DNA of 64,000 nt, taken from the NCBI RefSeq assembly GCF_000801295.1, contig NZ_AP012978.1:1302001-1366000 (forward strand), in the 5' to 3' direction. Position numbers and translations under genes: made by a program. The first letter of the stretch is position 1. Every line of letters starts with the position of its first letter. Positions 22,590 through 34,267 of the stretch are shown piece by piece. Source of the DNA: an endosymbiont of unidentified scaly snail isolate Monju (GTDB taxonomy: Bacteria > Pseudomonadota > Gammaproteobacteria > Chromatiales > Chromatiaceae). The notes below the pieces were generated by a model that had not been told where the DNA came from, made no database searches, and saw only the letters and a program-made list of their open reading frames with translations.

Positions 22590-23174
22590 TCAGGCCTCGC
22601 GTGTCGCCACCAGGGTCGCGATGTCACGCTGCCCCTGCACCGTATCGCCGAACAGCGCATGCTCCCGGTAGTCGATCACCCGCAGCCCGGCAAACAGTTG
22701 CAGCAGCTCGCTGGGCGCCAGCCGGAATTCGGGATTCGTGGGGCCACCGGTACCGACCGCCTCGCGCACGAAGGTCTCGTAGAACAGCAGGCCGCCGGGG
22801 CGCAGCGCATCGGCGGTGGCTGGCGCCAGGTCACGGTCGAGAAAATAGCTGACGACGATCACATCGAAGGTACGGGGTGGCGGCGGTTCGGCACAGACAT
22901 CGCGCACCTCGGCACGGATCGGCAGACCACGCCGTGCGGCGCGGGCTTCCAGGTCGACGATGGCCGCCTCGGCATAGTCCCAGGCCGTCACCGCCAGCCC
23001 CCGCGAGGCCAGCCACAGCGCGTTGCCCCCGCGCCCGCAGGCCAGGTCCAGCGCCCGTCCCTGCGCCGGCAGCAGGAAACCCAGCTCACGCAACACCCGC
23101 GCCGGCTGCGGCTCGCCTTCGGCAGTACGGTAACGGGATTCCCAGCGGAGGTGACGAGAGGTTTCCTCGGTCAT
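22590..23174 (-). CDS. SAM-dependent methyltransferase
   Basis: A 194-residue class I methyltransferase. Motif I is LDLACGRGGNALWLA near residue 43, followed by an acidic strand end in VTAWDYAE, then FDVIVVSYFLDRDL and LRPGGLLFYETF. It resembles the TehB/UbiE-like group, but its substrate cannot be told. It lies downstream of metZ on the same strand, after a 154-base spacer with a REP-like repeat, and converges on the LysR gene. Confidence 0.85.
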   Translation of the reverse strand: MTEETSRHLRWESRYRTAEGEPQPARVLRELGFLLPAQGRALDLACGRGGNALWLASRGLAVTAWDYAEAAIVDLEARAARRGLPIRAEVRDVCAEPPPPRTFDVIVVSYFLDRDLAPATADALRPGGLLFYETFVREAVGTGGPTNPEFRLAPSELLQLFAGLRVIDYREHALFGDTVQGQRDIATLVATREA

Positions 23175-23270
23175 GATCTCACTCCTTTCGGCACGTGCTG
23201 CCGGTTGGATACGGAACGGACGCCCCAGTGCCGATCCTTCACGACGGGGACACCGCTCCCACCTGTAGGA

Positions 23271-23310
23271 GGCCCGTCCTCGGGCCGAATGTTCGCGGCG
23301 GGGACGCCGC
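23271..23310. repeat. REP-like double hairpin (copy 1)
   Basis: Two palindromes, GGCCCGTCCTCGGGCC (23271-23286) and GCGGCGGGGACGCCGC (23295-23310), are joined by GAATGTTC. Related double hairpins lie at 43181-43226 and 54468-54536. It sits in the metZ-methyltransferase spacer, 3' of metZ, and could stabilise or end transcripts. The rest of the 154-base spacer shows a further related GGGGACACCGC stretch near 23246-23256 and nothing else. Confidence 0.7.
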
Positions 23311-23328
23311 GCCTGCTGGCAGGAGGGC

Positions 23329-24513
23329 TCAAAGCCGATCCAACCCCCGCGCCAGGTCGTTGCGGATATCCTCGACGGCCTCCAGCCCGACGGCGATGCG
23401 GATCAGGCCCTGCGTGATGCCCGCCTGCTCGCGCTGCTCGTCGCTCAACCGCCCGTGCGTGGTGGTGGCCGGATGCGTGATGGTGGTCTTGGTATCTCCC
23501 AGGTTGGCGGTAATGGAGCACAGGCGGGTGGCATCGATCACCGACCAGGCCGCCTCGCGTCCGCCCTTCACCTCGAAGGAAAGAATGCCACCGGGTGCAT
23601 CCTGCTGGCGTTGCGCAAGCGCATACTGGGGGTGACTTTCGAGTCCGGGATAGTGCACCCGCTCCACCGCCGGATGTGTTGCCAGCCATTCGGCCAGCTG
23701 CCCGGCGTTGCGGCTGTGCTCGCGCATGCGCAGGGCCAGCGTCTCCAGCCCCTTGAGGAAGATCCAGGCATTGAAGGGGCTCATGCTCGGCCCGGCAGTG
23801 CGCAGCACACCGTAGACCTCCTCGCCCACCCGCGTGGCATCGCCGACCACCGCACCGCCCAGCGCGCGTCCCTGACCGTCGATGTACTTGGTGGCCGAGT
23901 GCACCACGATGTCCGCGCCCAGTGCCAGCGGACGTTGCAGGGCCGGGGTGCAGAAGCAATTGTCCACCACCAGCAGGCAGTCATGGGCATGTGCCAGCTC
24001 GGCCAGGGCCCGGATGTCGCCCAGGGTGGTGAGCGGGTTCGCCGGGGTCTCGAGAAACAGCATGCGTGTCTCGGGACGGATGGCGGCTTCCCAGGCGGCG
24101 AGATCGGCGAGATCGACATAACTGGTCTGGATGCCGAAGCGCGAGAGGTACTTGTCGAACAGCACCACGGTGCTGCCGAAGATGCTGCGCGAACTGACCA
24201 GGTGATCACCCTGCTGCAACAGTCCCATGCAGGTAGCGAGGATGGCCGCCATGCCCGAGGCGGTGGCCACGCAGGCCTCGCCCCCTTCCATTGCCGCCAG
24301 GCGCTCCTCGAAGGCACGCACCGTGGGATTGGTGAACCGCGCGTAGATGTTGCCGGGCTGCTCGCCCGAGAAACGCGCGGCGGCCTCGGCGGCGGAACCG
24401 AACACGAAGCTCGAGGTGGCGAAGATGGGCTCGGAATGTTCGTTCTCGGACGTGCGCCGGTGACCGACACGGATGGCGCGCGTGGCGATGTCCCAGTCGT
24501 CCGTATCAGCCAT
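23329..24513 (-). CDS. metZ: O-succinylhomoserine sulfhydrylase
   Basis: A 394-residue PLP enzyme of the Cys/Met metabolism family. It joins sulfide to O-succinylhomoserine to give homocysteine. The PLP lysine lies in [12 protein letters not shown] near residue 208, with [10 protein letters not shown] and [12 protein letters not shown] flanking it. The [13 protein letters not shown] start is typical of MetZ rather than MetB. It overlaps purF by eight bases, the same order as purF-metZ in Pseudomonas. Confidence 0.93.
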   Translation of the reverse strand: MADTDDWDIATRAIRVGHRRTSENEHSEPIFATSSFVFGSAAEAAARFSGEQPGNIYARFTNPTVRAFEERLAAMEGGEACVATASGMAAILATCMGLLQQGDHLVSSRSIFGSTVVLFDKYLSRFGIQTSYVDLADLAAWEAAIRPETRMLFLETPANPLTTLGDIRALAELAHAHDCLLVVDNCFCTPALQRPLALGADIVVHSATKYIDGQGRALGGAVVGDATRVGEEVYGVLRTAGPSMSPFNAWIFLKGLETLALRMREHSRNAGQLAEWLATHPAVERVHYPGLESHPQYALAQRQQDAPGGILSFEVKGGREAAWSVIDATRLCSITANLGDTKTTITHPATTTHGRLSDEQREQAGITQGLIRIAVGLEAVEDIRNDLARGLDRL

Positions 24514-26026
24514 GGTTGTGCACCCCGATGATATTGGCGCTCTGCGCCCGGTCGCGCTCGCTCTTGGCCAGATCGTTGCGCTGGCATTCCAGGTGGTGCA
24601 GGTATTCCGGGGTCACGTCGCCGGTGACGTACTCGCCGTTGAACACCGAAGCATCGAAGCGGTCGACGTGGGTGTAACCTTTCTTCTGCACCGCCTCGAT
24701 CAGATCATCGAGATCCTGGTAGATAAGCGCGTCGGCACCGATCCACTCGCACACCTCCTCCTCGCTGCGCCCATGCGCGATCAGCTCGGAGGCCGCCGGC
24801 ATGTCGATGCCATAGACGTTGGGATAACGCACCGGTGGCGCGGCCGAGGCGAAATAGACCTTGGCGGCGCCGGCCTCGCGCGCCATCTGCACGATCTGTT
24901 TCGAGGTAGTACCGCGCACGATGGAATCGTCCACCAGCAGCACGTTCTTGCCCTTGAACTCGACATCGATGGGGTTGAGCTTCTGGCGCACCGACTTCTT
25001 GCGCGTGGCCTGCCCCGGCATGATGAAGGTCCGCCCGATGTAACGATTCTTGATGAAGCCCTCGGTGTAACGCACCCCCAGGTGTGCCGCCAGGCTCATT
25101 GCCGAGGTGCGGCTGGTGTCGGGGATGGGAATGACCACGTCGATGTCGTGCTCGGGTATCATGCGCTGGAGCTTGCGAGCCAGCTTTTCACCCATGCGCA
25201 GCCTCGCCTTGTGCACGAAGATATCGTCGATGATGGAATCGGGCCGCGCGAAATAGACGAACTCGAACAGGCAGGGCGAACGCTGCCATCGTTCCGCGCA
25301 CTGGCGATGCAGCAGGCGGCCATCGAGGGTAAAGATCACCGCCTCGCCAGGATCGATATCGCGCACCCGGTCGAAACCCAGGGTGTCGAGCGCCACGCTC
25401 TCGGAGGCGACCATCATCTCCGGTCCCTGTTCGGTCTCGCGCACGCCGAACACCGCCGGGCGGATGCCGTTGGGATCACGGAAGGCGATCACCCCGAAGT
25501 TGGGAATCAGCACCACCGCCGCATACCCTCCCCGGCAGCGCCGGTGCACACCCGCCACCGCGCGAAACACGTCTTCCTCATCCAGCGCCAGCGAACGACT
25601 CTGGTTGGCCAGTTCGTGGGCGAAGACGTTGAGCAGGATCTCGGAATCGGAATCGGTATTGATGTGCCGCCGGTCCTGACGGAACAACTCCTGCTTGAGC
25701 TGCTCGGCATTGGTGAGATTGCCGTTGTGCGCCAGGGCGATGCCATAGGGCGAGTTCACGTAGAACGGCTGCGCCTCGGCCGAGGAGGAACAGCCGGCCG
25801 TGGGATAGCGCACGTGGCCGATGCCCATATTGCCGCGCAGCGAGATCATGTGCTCGTTGTCGAACACGTCACGCGCCAGGCCATTGTCCTTGCGCAGATG
25901 CAGGCGCCCTTCCTCGCAGGTCATGATGCCTGCCGCATCCTGCCCGCGATGCTGCAACACCTGCAAGGCATCGTAGAGCGACTGGTTCACCGGCTGCCTG
26001 CCGACGATGCCGACAATTCCACACAT
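24506..26026 (-). CDS. purF: Amidophosphoribosyltransferase
   Basis: Makes phosphoribosylamine from PRPP and glutamine, the first committed purine step. The 506-residue protein has the nucleophile Cys2 in MCGIVGIVG (after Met removal), the Ntn glutaminase domain (about 1-250), and the PRPP site [17 protein letters not shown] near residue 365. GNLTNAEQL and [15 protein letters not shown] are also present. It follows the cvpA stop by one base, as in E. coli and Pseudomonas. Confidence 0.98.
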   Translation of the reverse strand: MCGIVGIVGRQPVNQSLYDALQVLQHRGQDAAGIMTCEEGRLHLRKDNGLARDVFDNEHMISLRGNMGIGHVRYPTAGCSSSAEAQPFYVNSPYGIALAHNGNLTNAEQLKQELFRQDRRHINTDSDSEILLNVFAHELANQSRSLALDEEDVFRAVAGVHRRCRGGYAAVVLIPNFGVIAFRDPNGIRPAVFGVRETEQGPEMMVASESVALDTLGFDRVRDIDPGEAVIFTLDGRLLHRQCAERWQRSPCLFEFVYFARPDSIIDDIFVHKARLRMGEKLARKLQRMIPEHDIDVVIPIPDTSRTSAMSLAAHLGVRYTEGFIKNRYIGRTFIMPGQATRKKSVRQKLNPIDVEFKGKNVLLVDDSIVRGTTSKQIVQMAREAGAAKVYFASAAPPVRYPNVYGIDMPAASELIAHGRSEEEVCEWIGADALIYQDLDDLIEAVQKKGYTHVDRFDASVFNGEYVTGDVTPEYLHHLECQRNDLAKSERDRAQSANIIGVHNHG

Positions 26027-26027
26027 C

Positions 26028-26549
26028 TCAGGTCAACCCCCGTTGGATGTCAGAGAGAGAAGCATATTGGAAATAGTTGGCCAGGTCTTGCGGCAGCAGG
26101 TCACGCAGCCACAAGGCCAGCTCCTGGAAATACGGAACGAGACGGGATTCGTGCCACCAGGCCTCCTGCGGCAAGGTGGTCAGACCGGCCAACAGCACCA
26201 GTACCGAGACCAGCAGCACACCGCGCGCCGCGCCGAAGATCATGCCGATGAAACGGTCGGTGCCGGACATGCCGCTCTTCTCGATCAACTGGATGAGCAG
26301 GAAATTGACCAGGCCGCCGATCACCAGGGTGACCAGCATCAGGGCGCCAAAGGCCAGCCCCAGGCGCACCGTGGGCGAACCGACCCAGGGCTGCAAGTGC
26401 ACCTGGAGATCGCGAAAGAAACTCCAGCTGATCCAGAAGGCAAGGATCCAGATGGCCAGGGAAAAGGCCTCGCGGATGAAGCCACGCGCCAGGCTGATCA
26501 GCGCCGAGATCAGGATAATGCCGATCAGCACGGTGTCCAGCCAGGGCAT
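26028..26549 (-). CDS. cvpA: CvpA inner-membrane protein
   Basis: A 173-residue protein with four hydrophobic segments (for example [20 protein letters not shown] and [12 protein letters not shown]-like regions). CvpA was named for colicin V production and is found upstream of purF across gammaproteobacteria; its true role is unclear. [15 protein letters not shown] is a family signature. It lies 54 bases after dedD, in the same direction. Confidence 0.93.
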   Translation of the reverse strand: MPWLDTVLIGIILISALISLARGFIREAFSLAIWILAFWISWSFFRDLQVHLQPWVGSPTVRLGLAFGALMLVTLVIGGLVNFLLIQLIEKSGMSGTDRFIGMIFGAARGVLLVSVLVLLAGLTTLPQEAWWHESRLVPYFQELALWLRDLLPQDLANYFQYASLSDIQRGLT

Positions 26550-26603
26550 GCGGGGTCTCTCGGGTGATTCGGAAAGCGGGGATTCTAGCAGGTTCGGGGT
26601 GGC

Positions 26604-27149
26604 TTACGGATAGGACCGCACCCGTCCCCGAGTGCCCGCCACCTTGTTCACCTTCGGCAGCATTGCCTCGGCGCGCTTGCGTTCCAGCACCGGCCCCACC
26701 TGCACCCGGTAGAGCGCCTTGCCGCGCAGTTCGATGCGTTCGGGATCGAGCACCTGCAAGCCGGCCTTGCGAAGCCGGCCCACCAGCTTGCGGGCATTCT
26801 CGAGGCTGGAGAAGCTGCCGACCTGCACCACCCAGGCGGCCAGGCCGGGGCGTGGCGTGGCGGGCTCGGAGCTGACCGGCGGCGCCGGCTTGGGGGCAAC
26901 CGGGACGATGGGCGCGGGCGCGACCTGCTCCTCCTCCGTCCTGGCCTGGGTCGGCGGCACGGCAGGCGGCGGCAACGGGACCTCCTCGCGCAACAGCGAC
27001 GACTCGAAGGGCTTGGCCGGCGGGGGTTCCGGCACGGCCTCCAGCGGCTGCCTGTCGGCCGGCTCTTCCACCAGCATGGGTACGAAGATCACCGCGAGCG
27101 AGGCCAGCACGGCGGCGCCAATCAGGCGTTTCTTGAGCGCTTCGTCCAA
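26604..27149 (-). CDS. dedD: DedD-like SPOR-domain cell-division protein
   Basis: A 181-residue protein with a short cytosolic N-terminus, one membrane span (RLIGAAVLASLAVIFVPML), a proline-rich periplasmic linker, and a SPOR domain at the end (WVVQVGSFSSLENARKLV, YRVQVGPVLERKRAE). SPOR domains bind denuded septal glycan. The start is a TTG at 27149, giving L/M-DEALKKRLIGA, the standard DedD start, with AGGAA about nine bases upstream; no ATG fits. An IS element ends 24 bases upstream, so promoter supply from folC is cut. Confidence 0.88.
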   Translation of the reverse strand: MDEALKKRLIGAAVLASLAVIFVPMLVEEPADRQPLEAVPEPPPAKPFESSLLREEVPLPPPAVPPTQARTEEEQVAPAPIVPVAPKPAPPVSSEPATPRPGLAAWVVQVGSFSSLENARKLVGRLRKAGLQVLDPERIELRGKALYRVQVGPVLERKRAEAMLPKVNKVAGTRGRVRSYP

Positions 27150-27211
27150 AGGTCTGTTTCCTGTGCGATGAGTGAACCGCCCCGGATATTCCGGAGACTG
27201 TTTTGTTTGAG

Positions 27212-28431
<1,220 letters not shown>

Positions 28432-28492
28432 AGACTCTATCCTCTCAAGAAATGGAGTCTCCGGGAAACCCGGGACGGTTCAGAGCGAGCGA

Positions 28493-29767
28493 TTATAACC
28501 CGCTCGGGTGGGCATCCAGCCAGGCCATCACCCGCCCGACCGTGACGAAGGACCCGAAAACCAGCACCTCGTCGTCCGCACCGAGCCGACTGTCGAGCGC
28601 GGCCAGGCAGTCATCGACATCGGTACAACAATGCGCGCCGGCACGCGCGGTCGCCGGCAAGGCATCCAGCAGGGTCTGTGCAGGAGCGCCACGTGGCTGA
28701 TCCCCCAGCCCCAGCAGGTGCCAATGATCGACACGGGGAGCCAGCACGGCCAGCACCTCCTCGATGGCCTTGTCGGCAAGCATGCCGACCACGGCGTGCC
28801 GTTCCCCCGACACGAAACGCTCGCCCAGCTGCGCGGCCAGCACTTCCGCCGCCTGCGGGTTGTGCGCCACGTCCAGGACCCAGGGACAGCGCCGATGCCG
28901 CACATCGAAGCGGCCGGGTAGCCGCGCCTCGAGCAGACCGGCGCGCACGGCCGCAGCATCGACCGGCAGGTCCGGCAGCTGCGAGAGTACCGCGAGGGCG
29001 CCTGCCGCGTTCTGCATCTGTGCGGCGCCCCGCAGGGCCGGCAGCGGCAGACCCGGGCGTATTCCGGCCTCACCCTGCCATTCCCAGCCATCACCGGCCT
29101 GTCGCCAGTCATAGTCACGGCCGGCATGCAACAGGCGAGCGCCTCGCTCATCGGCGACCCGAGCCACCGAATCCGGCATCTCGCGCGCGCTATACACCAG
29201 CGGGCGCCCGGAACGCGCGATGCCCGCCTTCTCGAAGCCGATGGCGTCCAGGTCGTCACCCAGCCAATCGGTATGATCCAGCGCGATGCCGGTGATCAGG
29301 CCCACGTCGGCATCCACGATATTCACTGCGTCCAGGCGCCCACCCAGGCCTACCTCCAGGATGGCGGCATCCAGCCCGGCACACGCGAAGCACCAGAGTG
29401 CGGCCAGGGTGCCGAATTCGAAATAGGTCAGCGGCGTGTCGCCCCGCGCCTGCTCGATGCGTTCGAAGGCCTCGCAGAGGATGGCGTCGGGCACCGGCAT
29501 GCCCTCGATGCGCACCCGCTCGTTGTAATGCAGCAGGTGCGGCGAGGTGTAGGCGCCAACACGATAGCCCGCAGCCCCCAGAATGGCCTCGAGAAAGGCC
29601 ACGCTGGAGCCCTTGCCGTTGGTGCCGGCGACGGTGACGACATGCAGCGTCGGGGCCGGGGCACCCAGCGCCCGCCACACCGCCGCGACCCGCTCCAGGC
29701 CCAGTTCAATGTCGGCAGGATGGGTCTGCGAGAGGTGGTCGAGCCAGTCGTCGAGGGTGCGTTTCAC
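28493..29767 (-). CDS. folC: Dihydrofolate synthase / folylpolyglutamate synthase
   Basis: A 424-residue Mur-ligase-like ATP enzyme that adds Glu to dihydropteroate and then to reduced folates. The P-loop GTNGKGSSVAFLEA is near residue 48, ALDHTDWLGDDLDAIGFEKAGI near residue 170, and DVAHNPQAAE near residue 301. It follows accD after 74 bases. An IS3 element begins eight bases after its stop, so the coding sequence is undamaged. Confidence 0.95.
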   Translation of the reverse strand: MKRTLDDWLDHLSQTHPADIELGLERVAAVWRALGAPAPTLHVVTVAGTNGKGSSVAFLEAILGAAGYRVGAYTSPHLLHYNERVRIEGMPVPDAILCEAFERIEQARGDTPLTYFEFGTLAALWCFACAGLDAAILEVGLGGRLDAVNIVDADVGLITGIALDHTDWLGDDLDAIGFEKAGIARSGRPLVYSAREMPDSVARVADERGARLLHAGRDYDWRQAGDGWEWQGEAGIRPGLPLPALRGAAQMQNAAGALAVLSQLPDLPVDAAAVRAGLLEARLPGRFDVRHRRCPWVLDVAHNPQAAEVLAAQLGERFVSGERHAVVGMLADKAIEEVLAVLAPRVDHWHLLGLGDQPRGAPAQTLLDALPATARAGAHCCTDVDDCLAALDSRLGADDEVLVFGSFVTVGRVMAWLDAHPSGL

Positions 29768-29841
29768 GGCGATTTTCCGGACCGGTGGAGTACGCGCCTG
29801 TCCGAGCGTTACGGGGGCTCGGGATGCGACTGCGGACAGAC

Positions 29842-30705
29842 TCAGGCTGCGCCGGCGCGACCGCTCATCATGCCCAGCAGGTTGGCGATGCGGTCACGCA
29901 TCTCGCGGCGGTCGACGATCAGGTCGATGGCCCCCTTCTCGAGCAGGAACTCCGAGCGCTGAAAGCCCTCGGGCAGCTTCTCGCGCACCGTCTGCTCGAT
30001 CACCCGTGGGCCGGCAAAGCCGATCAGGGCCTTGGGCTCGGCCACGTTGATGTCGCCGAGCATGGCCAGGCTGGCGGAGACCCCGCCCATGGTGGGGTCG
30101 GTCATCACCGAGACGAAGGGCAGGCCGCGCCGCGCCAGGCGATTGAGGGCAGCGGAGGTCTTGGCCATCTGCATCAGCGAGAACAGGGACTCCTGCATGC
30201 GCGCCCCGCCACTGGCCGAGAAGCACACCAGGGGACAGTCGTGTTCCATGGCGGCATTCACCGCACGTACGAAGCGTTCGCCCACCACCGAGCCCATGGA
30301 GCCACCCATGAAGGCGAACTCGAAGGCACAGGCGACGATGTCGCTACCCTTCAGACGCCCGCGCATGGCGACCAGGGCGTCCTTCTCGCCAGTGGACTTT
30401 TGCGCGGCGGCGACGCGATCCTTGTATTTCTTGCTGTCCTTGAACTTCAGCGGATCGGCTGGTTCGAGCTCGGCGCCGATCTCCTCGCGCGGCTCCGGGT
30501 CGAGAAAGATGTCCAGTCGCCGGCGCGCGCCGATGCGATTGTGGTGCGAGCACTTGGGGCAGACGTCGAGATTGCGCTCGACCTCGGCACGATAGAGTAC
30601 CGCGTTGCAGCTCGGACACTTGGTCCACAACCCTTCTGGCACCGTCTTCTTGTTGCCGCCGTCGGTGCGGATGCGGCTGGGCATCAGTTTTTCGAACCAG
30701 CTCAT
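29842..30705 (-). CDS. accD: Acetyl-CoA carboxylase carboxyltransferase beta subunit
   Basis: Forms malonyl-CoA with AccA by moving the carboxyl group from biotin to acetyl-CoA. The 287-residue protein has an N-terminal four-cysteine zinc ribbon (CPSCNAVLY and VCPKCSHHN, near residues 29-55) and the crotonase-like core with [19 protein letters not shown] and [10 protein letters not shown]. It lies between trpA and folC, a common gammaproteobacterial arrangement. Confidence 0.97.
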   Translation of the reverse strand: MSWFEKLMPSRIRTDGGNKKTVPEGLWTKCPSCNAVLYRAEVERNLDVCPKCSHHNRIGARRRLDIFLDPEPREEIGAELEPADPLKFKDSKKYKDRVAAAQKSTGEKDALVAMRGRLKGSDIVACAFEFAFMGGSMGSVVGERFVRAVNAAMEHDCPLVCFSASGGARMQESLFSLMQMAKTSAALNRLARRGLPFVSVMTDPTMGGVSASLAMLGDINVAEPKALIGFAGPRVIEQTVREKLPEGFQRSEFLLEKGAIDLIVDRREMRDRIANLLGMMSGRAGAA

Positions 30706-30772
30706 GGATCAGCCTTGCGATGGGAAGTCGTTGCGATTCTAGCAGGATGCGGCATGCGGTCGCCCGTTACAG

Positions 30773-31579
30773 CTACTCGGCGTCCATTGCCTGTCGCATC
30801 TCCCCGACGAGACGACCGATCGCCTTGCGAATGGCCTCGGGGTCGTCGGCGTGGCGCTCGACCAGCGAGACGATGGCACTGCCGACCACCACTGCGTCGG
30901 CGATCTCGCTCATGGCACGTGCGGTGGCCGCGTCCTTGATGCCGAAACCCACGCCCACCGGCAACTCGGTGACCGCACGGATCTCGCCCAGCTTGGCGCG
31001 CACCGCGTCCAGGTCCAGGTTGCCGGCCCCGGTCACGCCCTTGAGCGAGACGTAATAGACGAAACCGCTGGCCGAGGCGGTGAGACTGCGGATGCGCTCG
31101 GGCGTGCTGGTCGGCGCCAGCAGGTAGATGGGATCGATGTGGTGTGCGCGCAGGGCGGCGAGCAGTTCCTCGCCCTCCTCCGGCGGAATGTCCACGGTGA
31201 GCACCCCGTCGATCCCGGCCTCGGCCGCGGCCTTGGCGAAGTCCTGGTAGCCCATCACCTCGATGGGGTTGAGGTAGCCCATCAGCACCACCGGGGTATC
31301 GGCGTCGGTCTCACGGAAGGTGCGCACCATCTCCAGCACGTCGTGCAGCGAGGTGTGATGCGCAAGCGCCCGCTCGCTGGCACGCTGGATCACCGGTCCG
31401 TCGGCCATGGGATCGGAGAAGGGCACCCCCAGCTCGAGAATGTCTGCGCCCTGGGCCACCAGGGTGTGCATCAGCGGCACCGTGTCTTCCTTGCCCGGGT
31501 CGCCGGCGGTAATGAAGGGAATCAGCGCGGTACGGCCCTGCGCGCGCAAGGCCGCGAAGCGGTTCTCGATACGGCTCAT
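30773..31579 (-). CDS. trpA: Tryptophan synthase alpha subunit
   Basis: Cleaves indole-3-glycerol phosphate to indole, which is channelled to TrpB. A 268-residue TIM barrel with FITAGDP, the catalytic Glu and Asp region [18 protein letters not shown], and the phosphate-binding GVGFGIKD near the end. The ATG overlaps the trpB stop (ATGA); the open frame extending further upstream is trpB in another phase. Confidence 0.98.
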   Translation of the reverse strand: MSRIENRFAALRAQGRTALIPFITAGDPGKEDTVPLMHTLVAQGADILELGVPFSDPMADGPVIQRASERALAHHTSLHDVLEMVRTFRETDADTPVVLMGYLNPIEVMGYQDFAKAAAEAGIDGVLTVDIPPEEGEELLAALRAHHIDPIYLLAPTSTPERIRSLTASASGFVYYVSLKGVTGAGNLDLDAVRAKLGEIRAVTELPVGVGFGIKDAATARAMSEIADAVVVGSAIVSLVERHADDPEAIRKAIGRLVGEMRQAMDAE

Positions 31580-32775
31580 AGCTTCAGGCCCTCGCGTGCA
31601 GCCACGGTGTGCATGTCCTTGTCGCCCCGGCCGGAGAGGTTGACCAGCAGGATGGCATCGGGGTCCATCTGCGGTGCCAGCTTGATCGCCTGGGCGATGG
31701 CATGGCTGGACTCCAGCGCCGGGATGATGCCCTCGGTGCGGGTCAGGCGGTGAAAGGCTTCCAGCGCCTCCTCGTCGGTGATCGCGACATATTGCGCGCG
31801 CCCAGTGTCCTTGAGCCAAGCGTGCTCCGGGCCCACCCCTGGATAGTCCAGCCCGGCGGAGATGGAGTGGGTCTCGATGATCTGGCCGTCGGCATCTTCC
31901 ATCAGGTAGGTGCGGTTGCCATGCAGCACACCGGGGCGACCGGCGCACAGGGGCGCGGCATGGCGGCCGGTCTCCAGGCCTTCGCCAGCGGCCTCGACCC
32001 CGTACATAGCCACCTGCTCATCCTCGAGGAATGGGTAGAACAGGCCGATGGCGTTGGAGCCCCCCCCCACGCAGGCGATCAGGGCGTCGGGCAGGCGCCC
32101 GGTCATGGCCTGGATCTGCTCGCGCGCCTCGCGGCCGATCACCGCCTGGAAGTCGCGCACCATGACCGGATAGGGATGCGGCCCCGCCACGGTACCGATG
32201 ATGTAGAAAGTGTCGTCCACATTGGCCACCCAATCGCGCATGGCCTCGTTGAGGGCATCCTTCAGCGTCTTCGAGCCCGAGGAAACCGTGCGCACCTCGG
32301 CACCCAGCAGGCGCATGCGGTAGACGTTGGCCTCCTGGCGCGCGGCGTCCACCTCGCCCATGTAGACCACACATTCCAGTCCCAGGCGCGCGGCCACGGT
32401 GGCGGTGGCCACCCCGTGCTGGCCGGCCCCGGTTTCGGCGATGATGCGGGTCTTGCCCATGCGCCGCGCCAGCAACGCCTGGCCGATGGTGTTGTTCACC
32501 TTGTGCGCGCCAGTGTGGTTCAGGTCCTCACGCTTGAGATAGATCTGCGCCCCGCCCAGCTCGCGGCTCAGGCGCTCGGCGTGATAGATGGGCGAAGGCC
32601 GGCCGACGTAGTGCTGCAGGTCGGCATCCAGCTCGGCCAGGAAATCCGGGTCCTGCATGTACTTCTCGTAGGCCAGCCGCAGCTCCTCGATGGGTGCCAT
32701 CAGGGTCTCGGCCACGAAGACGCCACCATAGGGACCGAAGTGGCCGCGGGCATCGGGCAGTTCTGTCAGTTTCAT
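31576..32775 (-). CDS. trpB: Tryptophan synthase beta subunit
   Basis: A PLP enzyme of 399 residues that joins indole and serine to give tryptophan. The PLP lysine is in [15 protein letters not shown] near residue 90, with [11 protein letters not shown] and the phosphate-binding GGGSNAIG. The start [18 protein letters not shown] matches the family. It overlaps trpF and trpA, so trpF-trpB-trpA are one translational unit. Confidence 0.98.
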   Translation of the reverse strand: MKLTELPDARGHFGPYGGVFVAETLMAPIEELRLAYEKYMQDPDFLAELDADLQHYVGRPSPIYHAERLSRELGGAQIYLKREDLNHTGAHKVNNTIGQALLARRMGKTRIIAETGAGQHGVATATVAARLGLECVVYMGEVDAARQEANVYRMRLLGAEVRTVSSGSKTLKDALNEAMRDWVANVDDTFYIIGTVAGPHPYPVMVRDFQAVIGREAREQIQAMTGRLPDALIACVGGGSNAIGLFYPFLEDEQVAMYGVEAAGEGLETGRHAAPLCAGRPGVLHGNRTYLMEDADGQIIETHSISAGLDYPGVGPEHAWLKDTGRAQYVAITDEEALEAFHRLTRTEGIIPALESSHAIAQAIKLAPQMDPDAILLVNLSGRGDKDMHTVAAREGLKL

Positions 32776-33410
32776 CTCGTCTCGTCTCCACGTCGCACCG
32801 CCTGCACGAAGCGGGCGATCTTCTCGGCATCCTTGATGCCGGGTTTGCTTTCCACCCCGCCGCTCACGTCCACGGCAAAGGGGCGGACCTGGCACACGGC
32901 CTGTTCCACGTTGTCAGGCGTGAGCCCCCCGGCAAGCACGATGCGCCCGGCCAGGTCGGCCGGGATGCGCGACCAGTCGAAGGTCTCGCCGGTGCCGCCC
33001 GGCACGCCGGGCCGGAAAGCGTCCAGCAGCAGGCCGCGCGCGCCGGCGAAGCGTTCGGACTCGGCGGCCAGGTCGATGTCGTCCTTCATGCGCAAGGCGC
33101 GGATCCAGGGCCGACCGTGCGTGCTGCAGTAGTCCGGACACTCGTTGCCATGGAACTGGAGCAGGTCGATACCGCAGGCGCTCACCGCCTCGGCGATGGT
33201 GTCGGCATCGGCGTTCACGGACAGCCCCACGGTGGCCACGAAGGGCGGCAGGGCCGCAGCGATGGCCGCCGCCTGTGCGAGTTCGACATGACGCGGGCTG
33301 GGCGGATAGAACACCAGGCCGACTGCATCGGCCCCGGCCTCGACCGCCGCACGGGCGTCCTCGACTCGGGTGATACCACAGATTTTCACACGGGTACGCA
33401 TGGGGCGCAT
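32772..33410 (-). CDS. trpF: Phosphoribosylanthranilate isomerase
   Basis: Third step of tryptophan synthesis from anthranilate. A 212-residue TIM barrel with the catalytic Cys in VKICGIT, then [31 protein letters not shown] and VDVSGGVES. The ATG at 33410 overlaps the truA stop as TAATG; an internal ATG at 33401 begins MRTRVKICG and is also possible. truA-trpF is the Pseudomonas order. Confidence 0.95.
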   Translation of the reverse strand: MRPMRTRVKICGITRVEDARAAVEAGADAVGLVFYPPSPRHVELAQAAAIAAALPPFVATVGLSVNADADTIAEAVSACGIDLLQFHGNECPDYCSTHGRPWIRALRMKDDIDLAAESERFAGARGLLLDAFRPGVPGGTGETFDWSRIPADLAGRIVLAGGLTPDNVEQAVCQVRPFAVDVSGGVESKPGIKDAEKIARFVQAVRRGDETR

Positions 33411-34192
33411 TATGCCGGAAAACCGCTGCGCGACGGCGCCGGGATGGCGAAGGCCGGCGGATATTCCACCGCCTCGAAGTACAATCCTTCCGGTGGCGCG
33501 GTCACCCCGCCCAAGGTGCGATCGCGCAGCGCCAGCACCTCGGCGGCCCACTCCTCGGGTTGGTCGCCCCGTCCGATGGCCATCAGTACGCCGGCGATGT
33601 TGCGCACCATGTGGTGCAGGAATGCGTTGGCATGCACCGACAACACCACGAAATCGCCGTGCCGCTCCACCACCAGGGAATGCGGGGTGCGCACCGGGCT
33701 CTTCGCCTGACAGCCCAGGGAGCGGTAGCTGGTGAAGTCGTGCTCGCCCACCAATGCCTGCCCGGCCCGGTGCATGCGTTCGGCATCCAGCGGACGATGA
33801 GTCCAGGTCACGCGACCAGCCAGCACTGCACTGCGTGCCGTGCGATTGAATATCACGTAACGATAACGCCGCGAGACTGCCGAGAAGCGCGCATGGAAGT
33901 CCTCCGGCATCTCGCGCACCCAGGTGATGGCGACGTCCGCCGGCAGGTTGACGTTGCCGCCGAGCAGCCAGTTGCGCTCGCTGCGCACCGCTTGCGTGTC
34001 GAAGTGCACCACCTGCCCCAGGCCATGCACCCCGGTGTCGGTACGCCCGGCACAGACCACCCGCACCGGGTGATCCGCCACCTTCGCCAAGGCTGCCTCG
34101 AGCACCGTCTGCACCGTGCGCACGCCCGGCTGCTGCGCCTGCCAGCCGTGGAAGCGACTGCCGTCATATTCGATGCCGAGTGCGATTCTCAT
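33410..34192 (-). CDS. truA: tRNA pseudouridine(38-40) synthase
   Basis: Isomerises uridines 38-40 in the anticodon stem of tRNAs. The 260-residue protein starts [18 protein letters not shown] and has the catalytic Asp in [17 protein letters not shown] near residue 52. It lies 75 bases after fimV, beyond a strong hairpin. Confidence 0.97.
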   Translation of the reverse strand: MRIALGIEYDGSRFHGWQAQQPGVRTVQTVLEAALAKVADHPVRVVCAGRTDTGVHGLGQVVHFDTQAVRSERNWLLGGNVNLPADVAITWVREMPEDFHARFSAVSRRYRYVIFNRTARSAVLAGRVTWTHRPLDAERMHRAGQALVGEHDFTSYRSLGCQAKSPVRTPHSLVVERHGDFVVLSVHANAFLHHMVRNIAGVLMAIGRGDQPEEWAAEVLALRDRTLGGVTAPPEGLYFEAVEYPPAFAIPAPSRSGFPA

Positions 34193-34218
34193 GGTGGTCT
34201 CGGTGACGCCAACGAGAA

Positions 34219-34237
34219 GGGGCGCCAGCGGCGCCCC
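34219..34237 (-). terminator. Hairpin after fimV
   Basis: An 8-bp perfect stem GGGGCGCC-GCT-GGCGCCCC on the transcribed strand, followed by TTCTCGTT. It is in the 75-base fimV-truA spacer and could reduce readthrough from fimV. The U-tract is poor, so it may be partial. Confidence 0.55.
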
Positions 34238-34267
34238 GGTCGAATTCCGCGCAGGATTCTCGCCCGC

